Shown here: piece after piece, positions 35,635-44,310 of the stretch
Position numbering within the stretch: position 1 is the first letter of the stretch
Layout of the letters: every line of letters starts with the position of its first letter
NCBI GenBank assembly: GCA_963729215.1
Contig: CAVSND010000019.1
Span: 186,001 to 250,000 of the forward strand
Direction of reading: 5' to 3'
DNA: 64,000 nt
From: CAVQJU01 sp963729215
Lineage (GTDB): Bacteria > Acidobacteriota > Vicinamibacteria > Vicinamibacterales > CAVVIG01
The notes under the pieces: model-generated
Database searches by the model: none
What the model was told of the DNA's origin: nothing
What the model saw: the letters and a program-made list of their open reading frames with translations, nothing else
Translations under genes and position numbers: made by a program

Positions 35635-37301
35635 TCAATCCGGTGGCGGGCAGGCAGCTGCCATGGCTGCTGCTCGCCGCCTTCGTCTTCGTTCTGGCGG
35701 CGCCTCTTCTCCGCGCGCAGTCTCCCGCCGATGGCGACAGCGGGTTTCTGGCTGCCATCGACAGCCTGCGCGAGGCCAGCTTCGTGGAGAAGGAAGCGGT
35801 CGTCACGCGTTTGAGCGAAAGCGGCCACAAGAGCGCGCGGCCCGTCCTGGCCGCGTGGCTCGAAGAGCGTCTGGCCGTTCGCGCCAGCGACCAGAAAGTC
35901 TTCATCGTCAAGCCCGCGGACGAGAACCGCCCGACGCTCGACCTGGTGGATCCGCTCACGCTGGCGGATGCCGGATCCGGCGCACGGGACGACCTCGCCA
36001 CGATCGGCACGAACAACCGGCTGCGGCGGGTGCTCAAGACGGCTGTCGCGCGCTTCGATTTGTCCAGCGCCGACGCGTCCGTGCGGCTCGCCGCGGTGAC
36101 TGAAATGCTGCGGGCGCTCGACGAGACGAGCATCGCCGTGCTCCGGCAGCGTGTGGGACAGGAAACGGACAAGGCCGTCAAGGCCGAGATCGAGACGGGG
36201 CTGGCGCTGGCGGCCCTCGACGGTGGCGACGCGAAAGCCAGGCTGGACGCCGTTCAGACGCTCTCGTTACGGCTGCGGCCCGAGGTCAGAAACCGGCTCG
36301 CCGCGCTCCTCGAGAAATCGCCCGACGGGGCGTTCGTCGAGAGCGACGCGGCGGTCAGGACGGCGGCCGCGAGCGCCGTCAAGCGGATCGACCGGTCCCG
36401 CACGCTCTATTCCGGCATCGAGACGCTGTTCTTCGGCATGAGTCTCGGATCGGTCCTCGTGCTGATCGCGATCGGCCTGGCGATCACGTTTGGCGTGATG
36501 GGCGTCATCAACATGGCGCACGGCGAGCTGATGATGCTGGGGGCGTACACCACGTACGTCGTCCAGCTGGCGATGCCGAAGTACATGGGCCTGTCGATTC
36601 TCGTGGCCATCCCGGCCGCCTTCCTGGTGTCGGCGCTCGCGGGCGTGATCATCGAGCGCACGATCATCCGCTTTCTCTACGGCAGGCCGCTCGAGACCCT
36701 GCTGGCCACCTTTGGCGTCAGCCTCGTGCTCCAGCAGCTCGTGCGTTCCGTGTTCTCGGCGAACAACCGATCGGTGGTCACACCGGACTGGCTGAGCGGT
36801 TCGCTGCAGATCAACGAAGCGCTGGCGATTACACTGAACCGCCTCTACATTCTCGCCTTCGCGCTGCTGGTGTTCCTGATTCTGCAGGCCGTGCTCAAAC
36901 GCACGCGGCTGGGGCTCGACATCCGGGCCGTCTCCCAGAATCGCGCGATGGCGCGGGCCATGGGGATCCGCAGCGAGTGGGTGGACGCGATGACCTTCGG
37001 GCTGGGCTCGGGCATCGCCGGCGTCGCGGGTGTCGCCCTCAGTCAGCTCACCAACGTCGGCCCGAACCTCGGCCAGTCCTACATCATCGATTCGTTCATG
37101 GTCGTCGTGTTCGGCGGCGTCGGCAACCTGTGGGGCACGCTCATCGGCGGCGTCTCGATGGGCATCGTCAACAAACTGCTCGAGCCGTACGCCGGAGCGG
37201 TGCTGGCGAAGATCGTCGTGCTCGTCGGCCTGATCGTCTTCATCCAGAGGCGTCCCCGCGGATTGTTTCCACAGACGGGACGCGCGGCGGAGACGCAGTG
37301 A
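35631..37301 (+). CDS. urtB: Urea ABC transporter permease UrtB
   Basis: 556 residues from GTG 35631 (GTGA overlap with urtA). Signal segment, then a ~220-residue extracytoplasmic extension with helical repeats that is typical of UrtB, then the LivH-type permease: ETLFFGMSLGSVLVLIAIGL, TFGVMGVINMAHGELMMLGA, ETLLATFGVSLVLQQLVRS, RAVSQNRAMARAMGI (the EAA-like loop) and SFMVVVFGGVGNLWGTLIGG. Membrane subunit for urea passage. GTGA overlap with urtC. Confidence 0.93.
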   Translation: MINPVAGRQLPWLLLAAFVFVLAAPLLRAQSPADGDSGFLAAIDSLREASFVEKEAVVTRLSESGHKSARPVLAAWLEERLAVRASDQKVFIVKPADENRPTLDLVDPLTLADAGSGARDDLATIGTNNRLRRVLKTAVARFDLSSADASVRLAAVTEMLRALDETSIAVLRQRVGQETDKAVKAEIETGLALAALDGGDAKARLDAVQTLSLRLRPEVRNRLAALLEKSPDGAFVESDAAVRTAAASAVKRIDRSRTLYSGIETLFFGMSLGSVLVLIAIGLAITFGVMGVINMAHGELMMLGAYTTYVVQLAMPKYMGLSILVAIPAAFLVSALAGVIIERTIIRFLYGRPLETLLATFGVSLVLQQLVRSVFSANNRSVVTPDWLSGSLQINEALAITLNRLYILAFALLVFLILQAVLKRTRLGLDIRAVSQNRAMARAMGIRSEWVDAMTFGLGSGIAGVAGVALSQLTNVGPNLGQSYIIDSFMVVVFGGVGNLWGTLIGGVSMGIVNKLLEPYAGAVLAKIVVLVGLIVFIQRRPRGLFPQTGRAAETQ

Positions 37302-38410
37302 CCGCTTCTCGGCCGTCGTCGGATCCGGGAGCCGGGGCCTACCGGTTCGGCCGCAGCGGCATTGCGCTGCTGACCGTGCTCGCCGCCGTGGCGATTTTCG
37401 TCCCCGTGCTGAACCGCGTTGTTCCGCCCTCGTCGTCTCTGCATCTGTCCACGTACGCGCTGACGCTCATCGGCAAGTACATGTGCTACGCGATGCTGGC
37501 GCTGGCCGTGGACCTGGTGTGGGGCTACTGCGGCATCCTCAGCCTGGGCCATGCCGCGTTCTTTTCGCTCGGCGGCTACGCCATGGGCATGTATCTCATG
37601 CGGCAGATCGGCCGTCGCGGCGTCTACGGCGACCCCGTCCTGCCCGACTTCATGGTGTTCCTGAACTGGAAGGCGCTCCCGTGGTTCTGGTACGGGTTCG
37701 ATCGCTTCTGGTTCGCGATGGCCATGGTGCTGCTGGTGCCGGCGGCGCTCGCATTCGTCTTCGGCTGGCTCGCGTTTCGATCGCGCGTCACGGGCGTGTA
37801 CCTGTCGATCATGACGCAGGCGTTGAGCTACGCGCTGATGCTCTCGTTCTTCCGGAACGACATGGGCTTCGGCGGGAACAACGGATTCACCGACTTCAAG
37901 GACATCCTGGGCCTCGACCTCCACGCCGACGGCACCAGGGTCATGCTGCTCGTGGCGACGGCTGTCGCCCTGTCGCTCGGCTACCTGGCCTCCCGTTTCA
38001 TCGTGACGTCCCGGGCGGGGCGCGTGATTCGGGCGATCCGTGACGCGGAAAGCCGCACGCGGTTTCTCGGCTACAAGGTGGAATCGTACAAGCTGTGGGT
38101 CTTCGTCTTCTCGGCCATCCTGGCGGGCGTCGCCGGCGCCCTGTACGTTCCGCAGGTGGGCATCATCAACCCGAGTGAATTCGCGCCCATCAACTCGATC
38201 GAGGTCGTGATCTGGGTCGCGGTGGGCGGACGAGGGACCCTGGTCGGCGCCGCCCTCGGCGCCGTGCTCGTCAACTACGCGAAGACGTTCTTCACGGGCG
38301 CGCTGCCCGAGGTCTGGCTGTACGCGCTTGGCGCGCTGTTCGTCCTGGCTACGCTCTTCCTGCCTCGCGGCCTCATGGGCCTCATGCCCGGGGGGAGCGA
38401 CGCGCGATGA
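37298..38410 (+). CDS. urtC: Urea ABC transporter permease UrtC
   Basis: 370 residues from GTG 37298. LivM-type permease: KYMCYAMLALAVDLVWGYCG, LSLGHAAFFSLGGYAMGMYL, GVYLSIMTQALSYALMLSFF, FGGNNGFTDFKDILG (UrtC-specific) and RAIRDAESRTRFLGYKVESY as the ATPase-contact loop. VVIWVAVGGRGTLVGAALGA closes the core. Overlaps urtB (GTGA) and urtD (ATGA). Confidence 0.93.
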   Translation: MTASRPSSDPGAGAYRFGRSGIALLTVLAAVAIFVPVLNRVVPPSSSLHLSTYALTLIGKYMCYAMLALAVDLVWGYCGILSLGHAAFFSLGGYAMGMYLMRQIGRRGVYGDPVLPDFMVFLNWKALPWFWYGFDRFWFAMAMVLLVPAALAFVFGWLAFRSRVTGVYLSIMTQALSYALMLSFFRNDMGFGGNNGFTDFKDILGLDLHADGTRVMLLVATAVALSLGYLASRFIVTSRAGRVIRAIRDAESRTRFLGYKVESYKLWVFVFSAILAGVAGALYVPQVGIINPSEFAPINSIEVVIWVAVGGRGTLVGAALGAVLVNYAKTFFTGALPEVWLYALGALFVLATLFLPRGLMGLMPGGSDAR

Positions 38411-39171
38411 GCGACAGGATTCCACCGGAGCTGCTTCGCGGCACGATCCTCGAGCTCAAGGATCTGACCGTCAGCTTCGACGGCTTCAAGGCGCTGAACG
38501 CGCTGTCCCTTCGCATCGAAGCGGGCGAGCTGCGCTGCATCATCGGGCCGAACGGCGCCGGCAAGACGACGATGATGGACGTCGTGACCGGGAAGACGCG
38601 CCCGGACTCCGGTTCAGCGGTCTTCGGCGAGATCAACCTGCTCGAGCTGTCGGAGCCCGAGATTGCGGAGGCGGGCATCGGGCGCAAGTTCCAGAAACCC
38701 ACCGTGTTCGAGCGGCTGACCGTGTTCGAGAACCTCGAGATTTCCCTGTGGGGCGACAAGCGGTTCCTCAAAGCGCTCTTCGCGCGGCTGACGCGCGGGC
38801 AGAACGATCACATCCGGGACGTGCTCGAGGTGATCGGCCTGTCGACCCAGCACGCGGTCGTGGCCGGGGCGTTGTCGCACGGCCAGAAGCAGTGGCTGGA
38901 AATCGGGATGCTGCTCATGCAGGAGCCCGACGTGCTGCTGGTGGACGAGCCGGTGGCCGGCATGACGCCGCAGGAAACCGAGCGCACCGCGGAGCTGCTG
39001 CTGTCGCTCATGGCCGAACACACCGTCATCGTCGTCGAGCACGACATGGATTTCGTGCGATCGATTGCCCGTCGTGTCACGGTGCTCCATGAAGGCCGCG
39101 TGCTTGCCGAAGGCGATATGGATCACGTGCAGAACGACCCGCGCGTGATCGAGGTGTATCTGGGGGAATGA
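38407..39171 (+). CDS. urtD: Urea ABC transporter ATPase UrtD
   Basis: 254 residues. Walker A GPNGAGKTT (residues ~49-57), Q-loop in RKFQKPTVFERLTVFENLE, the degenerate signature LSHGQKQWLEIGMLLMQEP that is normal for UrtD, Walker B DVLLVDEPVAGM and switch His in VEHDMDFV. LivG-type cytoplasmic ATPase pairing with UrtE. ATGA overlaps on both sides. Confidence 0.93.
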   Translation: MSDRIPPELLRGTILELKDLTVSFDGFKALNALSLRIEAGELRCIIGPNGAGKTTMMDVVTGKTRPDSGSAVFGEINLLELSEPEIAEAGIGRKFQKPTVFERLTVFENLEISLWGDKRFLKALFARLTRGQNDHIRDVLEVIGLSTQHAVVAGALSHGQKQWLEIGMLLMQEPDVLLVDEPVAGMTPQETERTAELLLSLMAEHTVIVVEHDMDFVRSIARRVTVLHEGRVLAEGDMDHVQNDPRVIEVYLGE

Positions 39172-39869
39172 GTACGCTCTCTGTCACGGCCCTCAATCAG
39201 TCCTATGGCGGAAGCCACACGCTGTGGGACGTCGATCTCGTCGTGCCCGCGGGATCACGTACCTGCCTGATGGGCCGCAACGGGATGGGGAAGACGACCC
39301 TGCTCAAGTGCATCATGGGCCTGTTGCGCGTGAGCTCGGGGACGATCGACTTCGACGGCCACAACATCGCCGGGCTGCCGGCCGAAGCGCGTGCCCGGCT
39401 GGGCATCGGCTACGTGCCGCAGGGCCGCGAAATCTTCGCGCAGCTCACGGTCGAAGAGAATCTGCGCGTGGGACTCGGCATCCGCAAGAACGGGGCTCGC
39501 ACGATTCCGTCCAAGGTCTTCGAGCTGTTCCCGGTGTTGAAGCAGATGCTGAACCGGCGGGGCGGCGATCTCTCGGGCGGTCAACAACAGCAGCTGGCGA
39601 TCGGCCGCGCCCTGGTGCTGGAGCCGACGCTGCTCATTCTGGACGAACCGACGGAAGGCATCCAGCCCAATATCGTCCACGAGATCGGCGACATCATCCT
39701 GAGGCTGAATGAGGAGGCCGGCGTGACCGTTCTGCTCGTCGAGCAGAAGCTCCCGTTCGCGCGTCGCGTGGCGAGCGAGTTCCGCATCCTGGAGAAAGGC
39801 CGCTGCGTGGCCGGCGGCGCCATCAACGAGCTGACAGACGACGTCGTCCGCGCGCATCTTTCGGTGTGA
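39168..39869 (+). CDS. urtE: Urea ABC transporter ATPase UrtE
   Basis: 233 residues. Walker A GRNGMGKTT, the UrtE form of the loop; Q-loop in YVPQGREIFAQLTVEENL; signature LSGGQQQQLAIGRAL; Walker B TLLILDEPTEGIQPNIV; switch region VLLVEQKL, with Gln in the usual His place as in UrtE/LivF proteins. Last gene of the operon; no urease genes follow, and a minisatellite begins at its stop. Confidence 0.92.
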   Translation: MSTLSVTALNQSYGGSHTLWDVDLVVPAGSRTCLMGRNGMGKTTLLKCIMGLLRVSSGTIDFDGHNIAGLPAEARARLGIGYVPQGREIFAQLTVEENLRVGLGIRKNGARTIPSKVFELFPVLKQMLNRRGGDLSGGQQQQLAIGRALVLEPTLLILDEPTEGIQPNIVHEIGDIILRLNEEAGVTVLLVEQKLPFARRVASEFRILEKGRCVAGGAINELTDDVVRAHLSV

Positions 39870-40098
39870 TCACGCAAAGGGCAGGGTGCGACTACGCAAA
39901 GGGCACGGGCGGGATCGCGCGAAGGGCACAGGTGGGATCACGCAAAAGGCAGGGTGGGATCACGCAGAGGCCACAGCCCGTTTCGGTTCGGACCGAGCCC
40001 CTTGCGCAATCACATCAAGCCCTTTGCTTGATCCCTTCGAGCCCGCTGCGCGATCCCGCCCGTGCTCTTTGCGCGATCCCGTCGAGCCCTTTACGTTC
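39868..40098. repeat. Minisatellite of ~24-base units in two opposed blocks
   Basis: The first block (39868-39980) has about five units of the type GGGATCACGCAAAGGGCA. The second (40004-40095) has four to five units in the opposite orientation (GCGCGATCCCGCCCGTGC, CTTTGCGCGATCCCG), so the whole can fold back on itself. Units vary by substitutions and small gaps. A frame open through it encodes only a repetitive peptide. Confidence 0.8.
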
Positions 40099-40107
40099 GT
40101 CGCAGTG

Positions 40108-40458
40108 TTAGACCCATTCCGGCGGCGGCGTGATGACCGGCTCTGGCGTGCGGCCCGGATCGGGGCGGCCGGTGCCTTCGAGGCGGCTGATGGCCCGGAC
40201 GGTCATGTCGTGGTCGCACAGCATCTGACACGACAGCCGGACGCCGCTCAGTCCTTTGGCCGTGAGCACCTGTTTCTCGGCGACAGTCATCGCCGACGGC
40301 TCCCCGGCGACGAATTCGACCCGGCACGTGGTGCAGCGGGCGTTCCCGCCGCAGGCGTGCATGATGTCGACTTTCGCGTCCTGTTCTATAGCCAGCACCA
40401 GCCGCTTGTCGGCGGGCACTTCAAACGTTCCATATCCTTCGACGGTCAACTTAGACAT
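40108..40458 (-). CDS. 2Fe-2S ferredoxin
   Basis: 116 residues. HACGGNARCTTCRVEF (Cx5Cx2C) with the fourth ligand in LSCQMLCDHD gives a plant-type 2Fe-2S cluster. N-terminal beta-grasp strand LTVEGYGTFEVPADKRLVLA; the tail PGRTPEPVITPPPEWV is proline-rich and probably disordered. Soluble electron carrier; its partner is not evident. It stands alone, with a different minisatellite on each side. Confidence 0.85.
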   Translation of the reverse strand: MSKLTVEGYGTFEVPADKRLVLAIEQDAKVDIMHACGGNARCTTCRVEFVAGEPSAMTVAEKQVLTAKGLSGVRLSCQMLCDHDMTVRAISRLEGTGRPDPGRTPEPVITPPPEWV

Positions 40459-40476
40459 GCCGGTATTCTGTCACAC

Positions 40477-40622
40477 GAGCCCGTTGCGCGTTGATCAGCC
40501 CTTTGGAACCTGCAGCCGTCCCGCCCTTTGCAGCCGTGGCCGCCGAGCCCTGTGGAGACCGTGACCGCCGAGTCCTCTTGAGCCGTGGCCTCATGGCCCT
40601 TTAGACCGTGGCCGCCCGGCCT
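40477..40622. repeat. Minisatellite of ~24-base units (GCCCTTTG-AGCCGTGGCCGCCGA type)
   Basis: Five to six units such as GCCCTTTGCAGCCGTGGCCG, GCCCTGTGGAGACCGTGACC and GCCCTTTAGACCGTGGCC. Unit length matches the block on the other side of the ferredoxin and both contain GCCCTTTG, so the two arrays may share an origin. It ends at the stop codon of the next gene. Confidence 0.75.
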
Positions 40623-42355
40623 TTATTCGATCGCTTTGTAAACCCGTTCATCGAGCGGACTGCCGGTCAACGGCTGCAGCTCGTCCCGATACTGCCGTGT
40701 ATGCGCGGCGGCGACGTGCGCGTCGAACGCCTTCTGATCGCGCCAGGTTTCGACGACCGTGAAATGATTCGCGCGCATCGTGTGCTGGACGACATCGAAT
40801 CGAAGATTGCCGTCTTCCATGCGGCTGGCCTCTGCCAGCCGCCGGAGCATGCCCGCCACGCGCGGATCAGGTGCGACGTCCACGTGCGACACGACCGACA
40901 CCGCGCGGTTGTTCGGCGGCGGCGGGGCCGGTCCGACTGACAGCGTCTTGTAAGGACGCAGATCGTAGTCGCTGACCCGAATCGACGCGAGCGCATCCAC
41001 GAGCTGCTTCTGCGAGGCGCCCCGAGCGTCGAAGGTCGCCTGATCGCGCCATTGTTCGAACAGCGCGAAGTGTCCCGGGCGTCCGACCTGCTCGAAGATG
41101 TCAAAGCGGACGAACCCGTCCCGCGCCCGATTCGCCTCGCGGTACTGCTTCAGCGCGGCAATCGCCTTTGCGGCGGCCGGCGCCATCGCTTCCACGTACG
41201 ACACGGCGTAGAACGTGGGGTCCGGGCGAGCGTCGGTGGCGGCGCGCCGACTGTGCCGCAACACCCGGACCTGCCACGGACATGGTCCCGCTGCCCCGGC
41301 GCGCCGTGTACGTCCGGCTGAACCCGTTGCGGCTGTTGGTGATCGTGAACGCGCCGTTCTGCGCGACCGAGGCCCGGATGGCGTGTCCCTGGCAGTGCGG
41401 CCGTGTCCTCGAGATTGGCGATCATCGACTCGGCGGTGTTGTGTTCCCTGATCGAACAGCGACAGGTGTCCCTGCCAGATGCCTTCGATGTCCGGCGTCT
41501 TCGCGATGCGCTCGTAGTGCACGTACTGTCGGCTGTCGCGGCCCGGGCGACGGTCCTCCGAGCCCTTTGCGCGGTCCGTTGTTGACGACCACCACCTGCG
41601 GCTGGACCGCGTAGAGGAATCCGGGTGCGCCGGCGCCGTCGAGCGCTCCGTGCCGGCCGGCCTGCCAGATGCTGATTTGTCCGAGCTTGTTCAGCGGGAC
41701 AGGCCAGTTCCATTTCCTTCTCCCAGTCGAGATCGGCCAGGTCCAGGAACGTAAATTCTCCGTAGCTGACGAGCGCGCCAACCATCAACTGGTTTTCGGG
41801 CACGTCTTTCGGCTTGTTTTCTGCCGTCGCGCACAGCGGATTCGTCTGGCCGCCGCCGTTGACCGGCTGCGCGATCAGGTGTCCGTCCGAAGCGACGATG
41901 TCGACCTGCAGGCCTTTGATCGGGAATCTTGTCGCCTGGCTTGAGGATCGTGCGACGTGCTTGCCGCAGACGCTCAGATAGCCGTCACGCCATTTCTGAT
42001 TCGCGGGCTCGATGAAATCGCCGCGATCGAAACACGCGCCGATCGGCATCAGTTTCGAGAGCGCGACGAGACCGCCGGCATGGTCGGCGTGGTAGTGGCT
42101 GAGGATGAAATAGTCGATCTTCGTCAGGCCGGCCCGTTGAGCGGCCGAGAAGATGCGCTTCGCGTCCCGATCGCCGACCTCCCATCCGGAGTCGATGAGC
42201 AGCGACTCTCCGGACGGCGACACGATGAGGGTCGCGGCGCCGCCCTCGACGTCCACCCAGTAGATGTCGAGATTGCGGGGCTGCGCGAACGCCGGCGGAG
42301 CGGCGATTGTCAGTGCGGCGAGCAGAAGGCACCGCGCAAAACACGTCTTCTTCAT
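40623..42355 (-). CDS. Exported metallo-beta-lactamase-fold protein followed in frame by two ABM domains (five one-base breaks)
   Basis: ATG 42355 behind GGGAG; signal peptide ends near PPAFAQ. ComEC-like MBL domain: YWVDVEGGAATLIVSPSGES, LLIDSGWEVGDRD, SHYHADHAGG (metal site), GEFTFLDLADLDWEKEMEL. Breaks near 41692, 41573, 41453, 41397 and ~41235 are each repaired by deleting one base (ACPLNKLGQISIW; RKGSEDRRPG; DQEHNTAES; TAACQGHAIRASV). The C-terminal part has two antibiotic-biosynthesis-monooxygenase-like dimeric barrels: FYAVSYVEAMAPAAAKAIAA to FEQWRD, and VVSHVDVAPDPRVAGML to VETWRD. None of the three frames has a stop between the parts, so this may be one ~575-residue protein, or two genes whose border an indel hides. 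Confidence 0.6.
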
Positions 42356-42403
42356 GGCCACTCCCTCAGGTGCGACACAGCATACACTCGTCGCCGCACT
42401 CGT

Positions 42404-42461
42404 TCATCACGAAGTCACGAGGGTCACGACCTCCTCGAGTTCTTCGTGTCTTCGTGATCGA
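42404..42461. repeat. CACGAAG/CTTCGTG inverted repeat, second copy
   Basis: TCATCACGAAGTCACGAGGG and TCTTCGTGTCTTCGTGAT are mirror-related arms using the same words as the element at 9022-9100. Lies between divergent genes at 42355 and 42485. Confidence 0.7.
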
Positions 42462-42484
42462 CAGGACTATCGTAAAATGACCCT

Positions 42485-43610
42485 ATGAAACAGCACGTCT
42501 CAACCGCTCTGCTATGTCTGTCTCTGGCGACGGTGATGGCAGGCCGCGTCGTGGCGCAGTTCGGCCCCGGGCCGACCAAGGCGCCGTCCAGGCTGCGGTC
42601 GGTTCCCGCCGAGACGACGGCCGCGAAGGTGAAGGATCCGAACTGGAAAGCGCCCCGCACGGCGTGGGGACATCCGGATCTCTCCGGCATCTGGACGAGC
42701 GACGACATGCGCGGCATCCCCACGACGCGTCCGGCGAGTCAGAAGGAACGCGAGTCGCTGACACCAGAGGAGTTCGCGCGGCGGGCCGGGGGCGACGAAG
42801 CGTCGCGCGATCGCGCCGTCAACCAGGAGACGGTGCTGCGCAACGAGTTCGGCGTCCGTACGTTCGGCTACACGTCCTTCCTCGTCGATCCGCCCGATGG
42901 CCAGATGCCCGCGCTGACTCCGGCAGGCCAGGCGAAGCAGCGCGCGTCGTTCGGCGTCGGCACGTTCGGCAACCGGCCGTTCAACGACTTCGAGGATTTC
43001 AGCCTCTACGATCGCTGCATCACGCGGGGCGTTGGCGGGATTTTTCCGGTCCTGTACGGCAACGGCATCCGCATCATGCAGACGCCGAACGAAGTGATCA
43101 TCAGCTACGAGATGATTCACGACACGCGCGTCATCCCGCTCGACAACCGGCCGCACGTCGGCGGCGGCATCAAGCAGTACATGGGAGATGCACGCGGGCA
43201 CTGGGACGGCGACACGCTGGTGGTCGAAACGACGAACTTCACCGACCGCGTGGGGTTCAACGGGCCCAACAGCGAGAAGCTGAGGCTGACCGAGCGTTTC
43301 ACCCGCATCGACCCGCAGATGATCGACTACCGGATCCGCGTGGACGACCCCGCGATGTACACGGCGCCCTTCACGATCCGCTTCACGATCACCCAGCAGC
43401 CTGGCTACCAGCTCTACGAGTACCTCCTGTCACGAAGGCAACGGCGCCGTCGGCAACGCGCTGAGCGGCGAGCGCGCGTACCAGAAGAGCGTGGCGGACG
43501 CCATCGCGAAGGGCCTGCCGATTCCGCCGCGAACGATGGGGATGGAAGTGTACACAGGCGGTCCGGTCGAAGGCCGCGAGGCTGTGCGAGAGTTCGGCGT
43601 CTCCAAGTAA
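42485..43610 (+). CDS. Secreted family paralog E (frameshift near 43428)
   Basis: About 375 residues. Signal peptide MKQHVSTALLCLSLATVMAG plus RVVAQ. Motifs: RTAWGHPDLSGIWTSDDMRG, SLYDRCITRGVGGIFPVLYG, YEMIHDTRVIPLDNRPHVGG, MGDARGHWDGDTLVVETTNF, LTERFTRIDPQMIDYRIRVD. Deleting a C in TACCTCCTG (43428) restores YEYSCHEGNGAVGNALSGER and a tail ending VREFGVSK at 43610. An extra PPRTMGMEVYTGGPVEGRE tail sets it apart from the other four paralogs. Overlaps the next ATG by one base. Confidence 0.75.
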
Positions 43611-44306
43611 TGCCCTCGCGTACGAGGTTGACCGTCGTCGGACTCTGGATAGCGTTGTCGACGCTTTTGGTGGGGCCTGCCGGTGTGTTCGCGGCCGAAT
43701 TCTGGGATGCGAAGCCGTTCGCCCAGTGGTCCGACAAGGAGGTCCAGCGGATGCTGACCGACTCCCCCTGGTCCCACCAGGTGAGCGTCGTCATGCCGCG
43801 TTCGCCGCGGGAATCCGGCGAGATCAATCCGGCTGGCCGCGGCGGGGGAGGCGACGACTCCGGCCGAGGCGGCTTTCCGACTCCTCTGCCGCAGCTGAAA
43901 TTGGATGTCCAGTGGCGAAGCGCTCAGACGATGCGCCAGGCGACCGCCCTTCGCCAGTTCGGCACCGTCGACAAGATTCCCACCGACGTCCGTGAAACGC
44001 TCGAGCGAGACGACTCGGTCTACGTCGTGATCGTGACCGGGCTGCCGATGACGTTCTCCACGTCGGCCGCAGACGCCAAGAAGCGCGACCTTCCTGAAAC
44101 GCGGTGGCCACCCGCCGATCGCCGCAAGCGACGGCGGCCCGCAGAAATCAGGCACCGGCTTCGCGCTCGTGTTCGCCTTTCCACGGACCGACGAGATCAC
44201 GCTGCAGGACAGCGAGGTCGAGTTTGTCACGAAGCTCGGCAGCCTTGAGATCAAGAGCAAGTTCAGGCTGAAGGAGATGGTTTCCGCCGGCCATCTCCGG
44301 CTGTGA
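43610..44306 (+). CDS. Secreted protein of the WSxKE/SPWS type, unknown function (frameshift near 44093)
   Basis: About 232 residues; its ATG shares one A with the previous stop (TAATG). Signal peptide ends near GVFAAE. AEFWDAKPFAQWSDKEVQRM and LTDSPWSHQVSVVMP open a family I have seen as hypothetical next to GWxTD-like proteins in Acidobacteriota. A Gly-rich linker (GRGGGGDDSGRGG) and KLDVQWRSAQTMRQATALRQ follow. Deleting a G near 44093 gives TFLKRGGHPPIAASDGGPQ and the end EIKSKFRLKEMVSAGHLRL. Coupling to paralog E suggests a joint role. Confidence 0.65.
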
Positions 44307-44310
44307 GCCG

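Noticed and set aside
34348..39869. Branched-chain amino acid transporter (livJHMGF)
   Set aside because: UrtA-type motifs (FGCWTSVSRKSVLPVFE, TNDPMEAHYIGF), the long UrtB extension and the UrtE GRNGMGKTT loop indicate urea rather than branched-chain amino acids.
39866..40111. Open frame of 81 codons across the minisatellite, encoding a repetitive Gly/Arg/Pro peptide
   Set aside because: It is the translation of the ~24-base repeat units themselves, changes character where the units invert, and has no ribosome-binding site.
39868..40622. Possible CRISPR array
   Set aside because: Units are degenerate, adjacent without unique spacers, and present in both orientations; no cas genes are in the window.
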